This document shows, in pieces, positions 34,176-45,494 of a DNA stretch of 64,000 bases. The stretch's first letter is position 1, and each line of letters starts with the position of its first letter. A model generated the notes under the pieces. It made no database searches. It saw only the letters and a list, made by a program, of their open reading frames with translations, and was not told the DNA's origin. A program made the translations under genes and the position numbers. This DNA is from Welwitschia mirabilis (lineage: Eukaryota; Gnetophyta; Gnetopsida; Welwitschiales): assembly GCA_051453625.1 (NCBI GenBank), contig JBOZIK010000001.1, positions 113,090,152 through 113,154,151 on the forward strand, written 5' to 3'.

Positions 34176-35353
34176 TGTTGTTTAGGTCTTCTTCCAATTA
34201 AAATTTGAATAGGATAAGCCTTCTACCGGAGCTACCATCTATATCAACTTCACCCCTATCCATTTTAGGGATATTCATTTTTTGATCATTTTCATACTAG
34301 GTCTAGGTATTGAAGACAAAATCAAATTATCAGACTAAACTTAAATCGCTCTTTGGCATTCATGTAATGCTTTAGGATGGTCCTAATTTTAAATAAACCA
34401 TTTTTTGGGGAAAAAGTTTTCATCTTGTCCACTTCTATTCTTGCCTCACAACTTTGCCTACCGTCCAATTGAATTTGCTTCCTCACTCTTAGGCTACGTT
34501 GGCTTTCTTATCTCCCTCTGAGCCCTCTAACTATCTCCTCAATACCAGCGCACCACTCCCACATACACATCCACTACAAAAAATTTCATAAAACCCTCTT
34601 CTTTCTTTGCTCCTCTCACCCATTATTTTATCTATGATAATGTTATAAAGACTTTGTTCTTCTTTTTGAATTCCTTTTTTGAAATTTGATTTGTATATTT
34701 TTCAATACCTAGATCCATCTTTGTAGTTTTACTTTTACCTTATAGCCAAATTCCTTCGTCCCTATTAGTGAACATTTAGGTTATGATATATGTCTAGCTT
34801 ATTCCAAATATTTACAATCTAGAGTTTTGTCTTAAGATTTTTAAAATTCAAGGGATCCTAACAAACTATTAATATTGTATTTGTTTATAGCATGAACAAA
34901 ATTCTTTGTTCATTTGGGTAGTGAGTACTTTGCCATTATCTTAAGGTGTTTGCTCTAATTTTAATATGTCTCATATTTTTGTGGTTCTTAGTCTAGTTGG
35001 ATTTGAGTTGGCTTTCTTTCCTTTCCTTATTCTTAGTAGGTCTTGTTTATGTCCTAAATGAAAGTTGATTTCGATCCATAACAATTCTCCTCATTATTAG
35101 TTATGATATCAACAATTCATCTTCCTTACTTAAGGATTTGAACTCCACTAATAACTATTGTTTTTTAGCTGTCTTCTTTGCCTTTACTTTTTTTCTTTTT
35201 TCCTTTCTTTATTTCTTTCCTTTTTTTTCCTTTGGCGTATTACACCTAGCAAAAATTAGGCTCCTCTTGTGATCTATTTTATTTTTTTAATCCTACTTTT
35301 TAATGGTTCTTGTGGTTTAAACACTTTATATCATTGCATTTGTGGTGGCTTAT
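34176..35353. repeat. Unit B of the tandem duplication, first part
   Basis: Runs to GCATTTGTGGTGGCTTAT, where the LTR element at 35354 begins. The equivalent place in unit A reads GTGGTGGCTCATGAATCCCC without interruption, so unit A shows the pre-insertion sequence. Confidence 0.85.
35349..35353. repeat. Left target-site duplication CTTAT
   Basis: Exact 5 bp match to 43531-43535, flanking a TG...CA element. Confidence 0.85.
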
Positions 35354-36806
35354 TGTTTACATGCCAAAACTGACATTTTACACAAGTTAATTGATTAATT
35401 TAGTATAAGGAAAAACATTAAAACACATTGTTTTATCACATATTAATATTTTCTACCATTTTTATTGTTTTGCATGATATTATGGACTTTCCCTTAATAA
35501 ATATTTTATAACCTTCTAAAGAACATTGTAAAACTTGATAGAATTTCAGTGCTAAATACCAACACTGGCAACCAGGACTATCGACGACCTTTTGAGATAA
35601 AATAGCATAAAAACTCACATTCCTGCCATAATTGGACAAAACAATAATTTTTACACTTATGTGCTTAATTAGATAATAAATCAAATTTAGCTTTAGTTCT
35701 GATGACACTTGGCAGAAGTGCAAATCAACATGTTGTAGTGACACGTGGTGACAACGAGGATGATCACATGGCAAAAACATGACATGGCATTCATTGGTAG
35801 CATCGTTAGTAGTCAAAGGACACGTTATCACCATGTTTGCATGAAAAGACAAAGAATCTTTTCTTGTGGATACATGTCAAATGTTTGTAACTTCCTTTTT
35901 TAGTAACCACCCATTATAACCCCTCGCTTATGTAATTGTCTACCTAATGCATAAGACGACACTTAACACAATGATGACTTAGATTTCAAGCTCCTTCCCT
36001 CATCTATAAAAAGGCCTTAGTGCCCCATTGTAAACATCTTTTGATTGTCTTAACATGGGAAATACTTGAAGGCTAAGACATCATTGTGCTATTACACTCC
36101 TTCTTGGGGACAAAATGATCCAAGGCTAGTTAAGGAGTTATTCTTCTTATCCTCCTTTAATGATGTAATGTATGATTTCTTTTAGTTTTAATAAAAAATT
36201 AGTTTAAACCCTTTTATTATTAATGCATAATTTCAATTGTATTAGCAATGTTTAGGTAGGATTAATTCTTAAAATAGGCTTATTCTTTTATTTTTAATGA
36301 TTATAAAATCGTATTAGCAATCTTTAGGTAAGCTTATTTAATTGTCAAGTTCTTTTGGGTCATGTGAGTTAATTGAAGTTACTTTTGTGATTTATAGTTC
36401 CTATTGCTTAATGGATCTTGTGCACTTTGGTTCATACTTTCTGTGATTCTAAAGGGTTATCAAGTATTAGAAGGATTGGATAATTCACCAATACTCATGT
36501 AATGGATGGAATTATGTCTCCACACTAAGCCTGAATGACTTAATAATTTAGTGCATGTTTTAGGATATAGGAATTATTAGAGTAAAGGTGGAGTGAAGGA
36601 TGAATTGATTAGGTCCTTGAAGCATTTCCATTCCTTTATGTCATCAACTAAAGATCACTTCTTTTCTCAACTTTTGCTTTATTTTGTTTAAAGATTTTCA
36701 TTATAAGATAGAATTAATCTTATACCTTATGATTAAAATTACCTCTTACATCCCTATAGAATAATGATACTAAGTGTTTTACTTAGTTTAAATTCAGATC
36801 ATTGCA
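35354..36806 (+). repeat. LTR copy R1 (family G2)
   Basis: Starts TGTTTACATGCC. Compared with the right LTR it lacks the last dozen bases (AAGCTAGGATCA), ending at CAGATCATTGCA, where R2 begins. TATAAAAAG at 36005-36013 marks the probable U3 promoter. Confidence 0.85.
36005..36013 (+). promoter_or_regulatory. LTR TATA box (R1)
   Basis: TATAAAAAG; conserved as TATAAAAG at 37459-37466 in R2 and 42716-42723 in R3, each preceded by CTCATC and followed by GGCCTT. Confidence 0.65.
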
Positions 36807-38273
36807 TGCCAAAATTGACATTCTACACAAGTTAATTGATCAATTTAGTATAGGGAAAAACATTAAAATGCATTATTTTATTATATATTAATGTTTATCC
36901 TTTGTATTATTTTTTATGATATTATGAACTTTCCCTTGATATTAGCAGGTATTTTATGGCCTTTTGAAGAACATTGTAAAACCTGATAGAATTCCAGTGC
37001 TTAACGTTAGCATCACAAGCCAAGATTACTAGCATCATTGGCCTTCTAAGACAAAACAGCATAAAACTCACATTCCTACCATAATTAGGAGAAATAATTA
37101 TTTTGCACCTATGGGCTCAATCAGATAATAAATTAGATTTAACTTTAATTTTGGTAATACTTGGCAGAAGGATAAAGCGACATGTCATAGTGACATGTGA
37201 TGACAACAAGGATGATCACATGGAAAAAAACATGACATAGGATCCATTGGTAGCATCATCAGTAGTCAGAGAATGCGTCATCATGATTTTTACATAAAAG
37301 GACTAAGAATCTTTCCTTGTGGCTACACTGCTAAATGTTTGTACCTTTCTTCTTAAGTAACTGCCCATTGTAACCCCTCTCTTATGTAACCATCCACCTG
37401 ATGCATAAGATGACACTTAACATAATGATGACTTAGATCTTAGGATTCTTTCCTCATCTATAAAAGGGCCTTACTATCTGATTATAAAAATCTTTTGGTT
37501 TACTTAACACAAGGAAGATTTAGAGGCTAGGATGTCATAGTGTTCTAACACTCTTTCTTAGTGGCAGAATGATCCAAGGCTAGTTGAGAAGTTCTACTTC
37601 TTCTTCTCCTTTACTGATGTAACATGTGATTTCTTTTAGTTTTAATTAAAACTTGGTTTAAACCCTTTTATTATTAATGCACAATTTCAATTAGTATTAG
37701 TAATGTTTATGTAGGACTAGTTCTTAAAATAGGTTCATTCTTTAATTGTAAATGATCAGGAAGTCGCATTAGCAATCTCCAGGTTGAGCTTATCTAATTG
37801 TTAAGTTCTTTAAAATTGTGTGAGTTATTTAAAGTTACTTTTATGATTTATATTTTTTTTCATTTAACAAATTTTGTACCCTTTAGTTTATACTTTTCAT
37901 GCTTATAAAGGACTATGAAGTATCAGGAGGATTAGCTAACTAATCAATAGTTATATGGTGGATGAGATTATGCCTCAACATTGAGCCTTAATGAATTGAT
38001 AATTAGCGCATGTTTTAGATTATAGGCATTATTAGAGCGAAGGTGGAGTGAATGATGAATTGATTGAATCCTTGGAACATTTCTGCTCCATTATGTTGTC
38101 AACTAAAGATTACTTCTTTTCTCAACTACTACTTTGTCTTTTTTGAATTTTCTCATAACAAGATAGAATTAATCGCATAGCTATTAATTAGATTTACCTC
38201 CTACATCCCTCTAGAAGAATAATACTAAGTGCTTCACTTAGTTTATATTTGGATTTGTGCAAAGCTATGATTA
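36803..38273 (+). repeat. LTR copy R2 (family G2)
   Basis: Starts TGCATGCC, so it lacks a few bases of the normal LTR start seen in R1 and R3. Ends GCTATGATTA, the decayed equivalent of GCTAGGATCA. Directly followed by the primer-binding site, so it acts as the 5' LTR. TATA box at 37459-37466. Confidence 0.85.
37459..37466 (+). promoter_or_regulatory. LTR TATA box (R2)
   Basis: TATAAAAG, same position as in the other two LTR copies. Confidence 0.65.
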
Positions 38274-38278
38274 GATTT

Positions 38279-38296
38279 TTGCACTATTGCTAGGGA
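38279..38296 (+). promoter_or_regulatory. Primer-binding site, tRNA-Asp type (decayed)
   Basis: TTGCACTATTGCTAGGGA, six bases after the LTR end, against the Athila-type TGGCGCCGTTGCCGGGGA. All but one or two of the differences are transitions. This puts family G2 in the same broad lineage as G1, although its LTR is unrelated in sequence. Confidence 0.65.
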
Positions 38297-39208
38297 TGTA
38301 TTAGCAAGCTAATTTTTCAAGAGTACATGATTGTTTTTCTTATAATTTTTAGTTAGATTTTATTTTTCCACTGGTGGGTATTAGCCCTCTTTCTAGTGAT
38401 ACCCGAACTAGTCATTTTTGTTTTTATTTTGAGTATTATTTTCCCTTCCTTTCAATGGTAGGTACTGGTCTATTTCTAGTAAAACCCAAAGTGGTCCAAA
38501 TTGTTAGAGTTTGGTTTTCAATCTAGCATGTGAAATTCAATGTTTATATTTGATATTTCGTGTTGTGAGTCTAACAAATTTCCTACAAGTACAACTGAAC
38601 CTTAGATAATGAGCTAAAACTAAAACCAAATTGTAACAATTTATTTGTTTTCTATGTTTAGTTCTATTTCTGTTTTTTGTAAATTTTGTTAAAAAAATTT
38701 TAAGGAAAATTAAAAATGTGTAGGTTATTTTCCAAAGTTGTAAATTTTAATGTCAGTTTTTATTACCTTTTTTCCTAGCCCTAGGACTTGAGACCTTTTG
38801 CACAAAACTCACAAACCCTCTATCTTTTTCTCAACATGTTCTGTTCAAATAGATTGATGCTGCCATCATCCCTAATCAACACTGTGGGCTTTCTTACTTT
38901 GAATGCTTTGAAACTTGAACACTAGATTTTTGTGACCTCACTAAAAGCTTACTTCTTATAGTCTTCCTCTAAAACTATGAAACATCTAGAAAACGTAAAC
39001 TTCCAACCTAAACCGTTAACCATTTTCTTGGATGTAAACCATGAGTTTGGCTTCTTATCCATTTTAGACATCTTTCAATTTGTAACCTATCTATTCTTAC
39101 AGTTTCCAGAATCAGAACCAACCTAAATGAACCATAGGAGACTTTTTTCCACCTAAATAGATCTTTAACGAGTATCCTCAAATCCAATCATACATTGATT
39201 AATCTCCT
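38297..39208 (+). other. 5' internal non-coding region of G2 element
   Basis: AT-rich. Contains two similar ~45 bp segments at about 38370 and 38450 (GGTGGGTATTAGCCCTCTTT and GGTAGGTACTGGTCTATTTC, each followed by CTAGT and ACCC). No domain recognised. Confidence 0.5.
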
Positions 39209-40289
39209 TACAACCTTGAATTACAAAGTATATATGCTAACACATAGGAGTTTGATCCCTCCCATTCTTTTACCCCTCATGATCCTTATCTTTCACCATT
39301 ATATTCACGTTCATCATCCTTTAACCCACATCCTTTATTATCATTCTCATATCCTTCATCATTTGATCATCACTTGTCAACTTCATATAACTAACAAACC
39401 ACCTCACCTCCCTTTGAGAATACCTTTTAAAAATTTTTAAAAAGGTAGTTTTGAATCTTCTTCCAAGACTAAATAATCCTCTTCAAATGCTTTAGAAGAC
39501 ACTCTTGTAAGATTCATAAAAGCCCAAATGCAAATGAATCAAAGTCTTTAACAAAGCATAAACCAAATAAACCAAAGGCTTGAGCAAGACATCTAATAGT
39601 TAACCCACATCACTACTCAAATCTTTAATACATTAGAAGAAGAAAACCTTTCTACATTTCATGAACCTAAAAGCTTAGAAAACTTTGAAGGAGTTAATAA
39701 AACTAAAATTGATCACAATCAAACTATATCACTTAGGAATGAGCAAGAAACCCATAATGAAACCAATGATGACATCTAAGAGGACCTTGAGTTTAGACAT
39801 ACCTTAAAGAGTGAACAATTGCATGTAAATAGCATTTACTTTAGAGTAGCATTAAATACATTAAATGATGATAACCAACCTTTTAAAAGTGATCAAACAT
39901 TTAATAGAGAAGGAAAATTAGAATGTTATACATCAAAGGACAAATTCATGGGCGACATTAATGAAGTAGATAACATTAAAGATCAACCTATCTTTAAACC
40001 TCAAGCTATGTTTCTTGTGTAACCTTATGAGGAAGAATCCCTTATGAACCTTAATGAAGAAAATAACATTAACCATGAGCCTTTTTATGAACAATCTTCT
40101 TTTCAACAACCCCTTGAACCAACTATGGCATTTTTACCTTCTGAGCAAGACTTAAACCTTAATGATGAATCCACGCCTTTGGAATCATCTCCTAATACCT
40201 TTGATGATGATCATTCACCTCTCATGATTTCCTCTTCATATTTGTCTTCACCCTATAATAATATCTTGTATGGGTTGTTGAGTAAATAG
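39209..40289 (+). pseudogene. Unrecognised acidic, N/S/Q-rich reading frame of the G2 element
   Basis: Codon-like sequence can be followed in two linked frames. At 39209-39430 it is rich in Ser, Pro and His (FDPSHSFTPHDPYLSPLYS and following). After a frame change, 39603-40289 forms one frame of about 229 codons with only two internal stops (one at 40020-40022). This part is acidic and rich in Asn, Glu and Ser (FYEQSSFQQPLEPTMAFLPS, DLNLNDESTPLESSPNT). I do not recognise a gag, protease or any other retroelement domain. Candidates are a divergent gag N-terminal region or a protein specific to this family. No membrane segment is evident. Confidence 0.5.
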
Positions 40290-42040
40290 GAACGGGCCAA
40301 GGGTTAGGAAATTTTTTATTTTAATTGAATTAATTTTACTGCCAATGTTAATGTTCTTTCCATTTTAATAGATTTATATGTAAATATTTATAGGGATTCG
40401 ATTTCCCTCTTTGAATGCATAATATAATTTTGACTTATCATTCAAACATCACATTCATTATTTTGGTCCTTCATGTTTGCAATACCTTTAGAAAGGCCTT
40501 GAAAAAAATTTTATTTCGTTGCATGCATTTAGTTTAGATTTTTTTTCTTTTAGTGAGAATTTTCCTTTTAGAATAGACTTTGTCATTAAAAAGTTAAAAA
40601 TGTTAAAAAAATTTGTGCTCGACACCCTTTCACATCTCAAACGGCCTAAGCACTTCCACCTAAACAATCACCATCTTAAACATTTTCAAGTAGGAAATCC
40701 AAAATTTTACCCACACCACCAAATAAACCATCATCACCATCTCTTTCACCTTCCACTACCCTTCATTTGTCTTCATCTAATAAAGTCCATCAACTACCCT
40801 CCCCTTTTGTCTATCCATGAGTTCATTATATTAGATGATCATGGTTGATGGCCTTAAAAGAATAAACCATTAATAAGTGATTACTTTGTCATAACAACAT
40901 AGGTAGAATTTATGTTTATTTGTGAGTTTTTAAGAAGAAGTTTTGCTTATTTTCGAGTTAACTTGTTAAGGTTTAATTTCACTTAAGATTTCTTGAATGG
41001 AAAAATATGGTTAAATTAATGTGGATTCTACTTTCATGTTAAGTGAATTGTTTTCAAGCAATTTATGAAGATAAGAATTATTTTGATTAGGCTAATGAGC
41101 CAATGACCCATTTATGTGCATCAAATTAATTAAACATCAGAAGGATGATTAAAAAGAAAATAAAAATATCTCCTCTCTAAAAGCACATTATTTTATAATC
41201 AATTAAAATTGAGGTTATTTAACTGCATCTAGATATGGTTGTTCACTGGCAATGCAGCTCTACCTATTTAGATTATGACATGTTTAATTGCATCAAGGCT
41301 ATAAATGCTCATTGGTAATACAACACTAACTCCTTCACAAATCAACATGTTTAACTCTATTGAAAGGATATGTCATAACACTGAATACTTAATTAGATCA
41401 AAATGCTTAAAACAAGGAATAAGGCATGGTTGTAGCATAAGGTAAATTGGAATGAAAAAGGTGGAATTAAGAGATGCTTTCTATGATTACTTTTCTTTAA
41501 CTTATATACCTGGAGATTTTGCTTAACTAATTTTTAATTACTTGTAGATTTACTTAGACGATATCTTGTTTATTTGATAATGTGACACATTTTAATTTAG
41601 AATAAAATGCATGAAATTTTCAATAAATGTGGCCATAAATTTAGGTAATCTATCTTTTGAAGTTGTAGATAATGGTTTTCCATGAGGTTTCATGTTTTAG
41701 TGTTCCCTAAAAATTATATTTTAATTTAAGCCTTACATGTGGGATTTTCCCTAAATACATTCATCAGCATCATTTACTAACCATGTAATTAACTTGTTCT
41801 TTAAAGCCTTATATACAATTTTTATCTTTATAACTTTGAGAACAAAGTTGAATTTTTATTGGGGCTATAGCATTTGCTTTTATAGAAATTTTTCAATTTT
41901 TTATTGCCTTATTAATTAAAAAATGATAAAATTTTTTTCCAAAAATGTCATATCATTTCTTTACTTGCCATTCTTCACTTAGTCAATTTTCTGATGACAC
42001 CATTTCTTCATTAATTTTTGCTAAGGGAATAGCAAAATAC
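40290..42040 (+). other. 3' internal region of G2 element
   Basis: AT-rich. An open stretch at 40519-40848 is rich in His, Phe and Pro and looks like chance translation of A/T/C-rich sequence. No RT, RNase H or integrase motif found on either strand. Confidence 0.5.
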
Positions 42041-42053
42041 TGGTTAGGGGGTA
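42041..42053 (+). promoter_or_regulatory. Polypurine tract of G2 element
   Basis: TGGTTAGGGGGTA immediately before the right LTR start TGTTTTCATG; the AGGGGG run fits a plus-strand primer tract. Confidence 0.65.
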
Positions 42054-43530
42054 TGTTTTCATGTCGAAATTGACATTCTACGCAATTTATTTGGCTAATT
42101 TAGTATACAGAAAAACATTTAAACTCATTTTTTAATCACATATTAATGTTTTCTACCCTTTTTATTGTTTTGCATGATATTATGGGCTTTCCCTTAACAT
42201 TAGTAGGTACTTTGTGGCCTTTTGAAGCACATTGCAAAACCTGATAAAATTCCAAAGTTAAATGTCAGTGCTACCAGCCAAGACTACCGGCACCACTAGC
42301 CTTCTGAGACAAAATAGCATAAAACTTATGTTCCTGTCATAATTAGAAGAAATAATCATTTTGCACTTATGAGCTTAGTCAGATAATGAATCAGATTCAA
42401 TTTTAATTCTGGTGACACTTGGCAAAAGTATAAATCGACACACTGTAGTGACATGTGATGACAATAAGGATGATCACATGGCAGAAACATGACATGGTAT
42501 AAATTAGCAGCATCATTAGTAGTCAGAGGACACGTCATCACCATGTTTGCATAAAAAGACAAAGAATCTTTCCTTGTGGCTACATTACCAAATGTTTGTA
42601 ATTTTTTTCTTAAGTAACTGCCCATTATAACCCCTTTGTTATGTAATCGTCCACCTAACACATAAGATGATATCTAACATAATGATAACTTAGATTTCAA
42701 GCTTCTTCCCTCATCTATAAAAGGGCCTTGATGCCCCATTATAAACATCTTCTAGTTGGCTTAACGTGGGGAAGACTTAGAGGCTAAGATGTCATGGTGC
42801 TCTAACACTTTTTCTTGGGCACAAAATGATCTGAGGCTAGTTGAGGAGTTCTTCTTCTCCTGCTCCTTCAATAATGTAATCTATGCTTTCTTTTAATTTT
42901 AATTAAGAATTGGTTTAAGCCCTTTTATTATTAATGCGCAGTTTCAATTGATATTAGCAATGTTTAGGTAGGACTAGTTCTTAAAATAAGTTCATTCTTT
43001 TATTGTTAATTATTATAAAAGGGTATTAGCAATCTTTAGGTAAGCTTATCTAATTGTCAAGTTCTTTCAGTTTATGTGAGTTATTTGAAGTTATTTTTGT
43101 GATTTATAGTTCCTTTTGTTTGGTGGATCTTGTGCACTTTGGTTTATGCTTTTTGTGTTTCTAAAGGGCTCTGAAGTATTAGGAGGACTATACAACTCAC
43201 TAGCACTCATGTGGTGGATGAGATCATGGCTCCATGCCGAGCCTTAATGACTCGATGATTTAGTGCATGTTTCAGGATACAGAAATCATTAGAGTAAAGG
43301 TGGAGTGAATGATGAATCGATTAGATCCTTGGAGCATTTTCAGTCCTTTACGTCGTCAACCGAAGATCACTTCTTTTCTCAACTTCTGATTTATTTTGTT
43401 TAAAGTCTTTCATTGCAAGATAGAATTAAATTTGTACCTCTTGATTAAATTTACCTCCTACATCCTTGTGCAAGAACGATACTAAGTGTTTAACTTAGCT
43501 TAAAACCAAATCACTGCAAAGCTAGGATCA
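42054..43530 (+). repeat. LTR copy R3 (family G2), 3' LTR
   Basis: 1477 bp, TGTTTTCATG to GCTAGGATCA, the only one of the three copies with both ends complete. TATA box at 42716-42723. Confidence 0.88.
42716..42723 (+). promoter_or_regulatory. LTR TATA box (R3)
   Basis: TATAAAAG, same position as in R1 and R2. Confidence 0.65.
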
Positions 43531-43660
43531 CTTATGAATCCCCTTCTCATTTGCACTACGAAAATAATACAATATCTAATATAGTCATCTTATTTAATAG
43601 AAGATGAGACACATTCATAATTATATTAAACATGAACTAGTACCTCGTAGTTTAGGCTTA
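43531..43660. repeat. Right target-site duplication CTTAT and remainder of tandem unit B
   Basis: CTTAT at 43531-43535 matches 35349-35353. The following GAATCCCCTTCTCATTTGCA and AATAATACAATATCTAATATA match unit A around 33918-34060, and GAACTAGTACC...TAGTTTAGG matches 34135-34157. A stretch present in unit A (about 33950-34020) is missing here. Confidence 0.85.
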
Positions 43661-44870
43661 TAGAGATTTGATGTAACATACGATAACGACTTAAATCAAG
43701 ATCACTAAACTTAAGATCACTAAAAAAGAAAAGGAAAAATAAATACACCAGTAAGAAACGATTATGAGGTAACATAAAATATCAAAAATACTATTCATAA
43801 ATAAAAATAATGACATGACAAACTGTGATGCCAACAAAGGCTGGGATAATGATAAAGCATGATGATAATGACAAGTTGACACAAAAAGAAAATAAAATCT
43901 ACATTTTTACTTGCGAACTCAAACTTTCAACAGATGCATTGTTCTTGCGTAGTGGTTGACAACAAATAAAAGTAAAAAAATAAATAAATAAATTGCTTCT
44001 TTGACACGGTTTCATGAACCATTCCTTTCCTAGTCTTGGCAACCTTGCAACTCGAAAAAAGCATCTGTCAGAAATGGAAAATTTATCTTACAAACGTGGG
44101 GGCTCTTTCAACGTAACCAACCAATGGTAAGGAAGAATTAACCTTATTCCAACCTTAATCGATACAATAAATAGAAAAATACGAATAAGAGCAAGGCATC
44201 CACATCCCCAAATTGGACACGCGAAATGATGGCAATAAAGATTTCGCAGAAATTGACAAAATAAACAAGAAAGGGTTTGACCGCCACGTCACAGTCCACT
44301 CCGTCACATCCCTAAACCATTATTATTCTCTTAATCAATGCTCGGTGGGCCCCGCCCTTGCCAGGACAGCAACCGTTCCACTTCACGATCGCGAGTAATT
44401 AACATATCCACACAAGCCTCCGCGGCCCCACTATAAGCAAATTATTACCTGAGTTCAAACATTCGTGGTCCCCACCACGATCTGCGGGGCCATGATCCTT
44501 ACGGCCAACATTATTTTTGTGTTTTCTGGGGGCTTTTTTGAAGATTACCGTGTCTGAGGCTCGGCTTTGGTCTGGTAATCAGCTTTGGGAGGTGGTCTGG
44601 TCAGGTATTTTCCGCCTGCCATCGCCAGCCCTGGCACGCGTTTACTTGACCGTTTTTTTGGAAAAAAGCACCATTTGCCTCAATAACTGTGGTACATCTA
44701 TCGATTAACTAAAATGAATTATGTTTCGAAAATAGTTAAAAAATAAAAAATAAAAAATTACGTACGAGGGTAAGGCAAAGTCAAGGAGCCTGGTTAGCTG
44801 GCGGCTAGATTTAATCATGGTTTAATACTGACCTTTTTTTTAATGGTATATACTACATGCTTTGTGCTTT
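43661..44870. other. Gene-upstream sequence, turning GC-richer
   Basis: From about 44040 the base composition changes from AT-rich repeat to mixed sequence with many CG dinucleotides (for example 44340-44660), as expected near a plant promoter. GCCACGTCA at 44283-44291 is a bZIP-type ACGT element and TATAAGC near 44431 could be a distal TATA. No gene recognised; two short open stretches (44213-44398 and 44517-44708) have no family resemblance. Confidence 0.5.
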
Positions 44871-44872
44871 AT

Positions 44873-44878
44873 CACGTG
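44873..44878. promoter_or_regulatory. G-box CACGTG
   Basis: Palindromic CACGTG in the context ATCACGTGGTGG, about 1.75 kb before the ARF start codon and 550 bp before a TATA-like site. G-boxes bind bHLH and bZIP factors. A second ACGT core (TGACGTG) lies at 45155-45161. Confidence 0.5.
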
Positions 44879-45293
44879 GTGGGTCTCACGGATTAATTAA
44901 TAAAGAAATGCGACTCACGCACACTCATGGCGTTTGTTATTTGATTTTTTAAATCTTATTTCATGTTCTTTGCTCGGCGGTGCCGACTGCCGAATTTTAC
45001 GGAAATATAAAATATGATTTTGCTTCCTAACTCAATTTCTCATTACAAATGCAGGAATCCACGCTGAGAGCCAGTTTGGCGGTTTTGGTTCTGGAAAGCG
45101 GTTTTGCGGAGCCGAAGGGTGGTCTGTGTAGGCGGTTTAGGGAACAGAGGCAGATGACGTGTTGGGAAAACCTGGCGTTCTTGCTGGTCAATTTATTTTG
45201 CGTTGTTGTTTCTTGTCCTTGATCGATTGGTTGTTGAAGGGAATGGAGGAAGATTTGATGCCGGAGAAGAAAGAAGCCGTTTGTGTTTGTGTC

Positions 45294-45299
45294 TGTCTC
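45294..45299 (+). promoter_or_regulatory. Auxin response element TGTCTC
   Basis: Canonical hexamer bound by ARF B3 domains, 1.3 kb upstream of the ARF start codon, in a CT-rich context. A single hexamer is expected by chance at this scale, so autoregulation is only a possibility. Confidence 0.35.
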
Positions 45300-45428
45300 T
45301 CTGTCTGAGAAGGTACCGAAGAAGAAGTAGCAGAAGAGAAAGAAATAGAAAGAAGAATGAAAGGAGTGTGTTTTCTCCGTTTTGCGTCAAAGGTCTGAAG
45401 GAAGTTATTTGAGAGGGTTTTACTTGCT

Positions 45429-45438
45429 TATATTTATA
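45429..45438 (+). promoter_or_regulatory. TATA-like site, candidate ARF core promoter
   Basis: TATATTTATA about 1.18 kb before the start codon. If used, the leader would be about 1.15 kb, CT-rich and full of short upstream reading frames. The site is nearly symmetrical (TATAAATATA on the minus strand), so its direction is not certain. Confidence 0.35.
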
Positions 45439-45494
45439 GCTCTTGTTCGCTTTTGGCGAGTCACGCGGCGGCTTCCACGGGATCAACATCGTTC

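Larger units (their letters stand above)
35354..43530 (+). mobile_element. Non-autonomous LTR retrotransposon with three LTR copies (family G2)
   Basis: The 8177 bp insert starts with TG, ends with CA and is flanked by exact CTTAT duplications; unit A of the surrounding tandem repeat gives the empty site. It contains three LTR copies of about 1.45-1.48 kb in the same orientation: two in direct contact on the left (35354 and 36803) and one on the right (42054). Between the second and third lie a decayed tRNA-Asp-type primer site, a 3.8 kb internal region with no recognisable protease, RT or integrase, and a purine-rich tract. It must have relied on enzymes from another element. Confidence 0.85.

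Noticed and set aside
35436-35852. Antisense 138-codon frame in LTR R1, with a similar 101-codon frame in R3 (42356-42661)
   Set aside because: The similarity simply follows from the LTR similarity; R2 does not keep the frame, composition is low-complexity, and no family is recognised.
38297-42040. Hidden RT or integrase in the G2 internal region
   Set aside because: No polymerase, RNase H or integrase motif could be read in any frame on either strand, unlike the other gypsy copies where they are obvious despite decay.
45193-45489. 98-codon minus-strand frame rich in Arg, Leu and Ser upstream of ARF
   Set aside because: Mirror of the purine-rich leader sequence; no family match and no promoter evidence on that strand.
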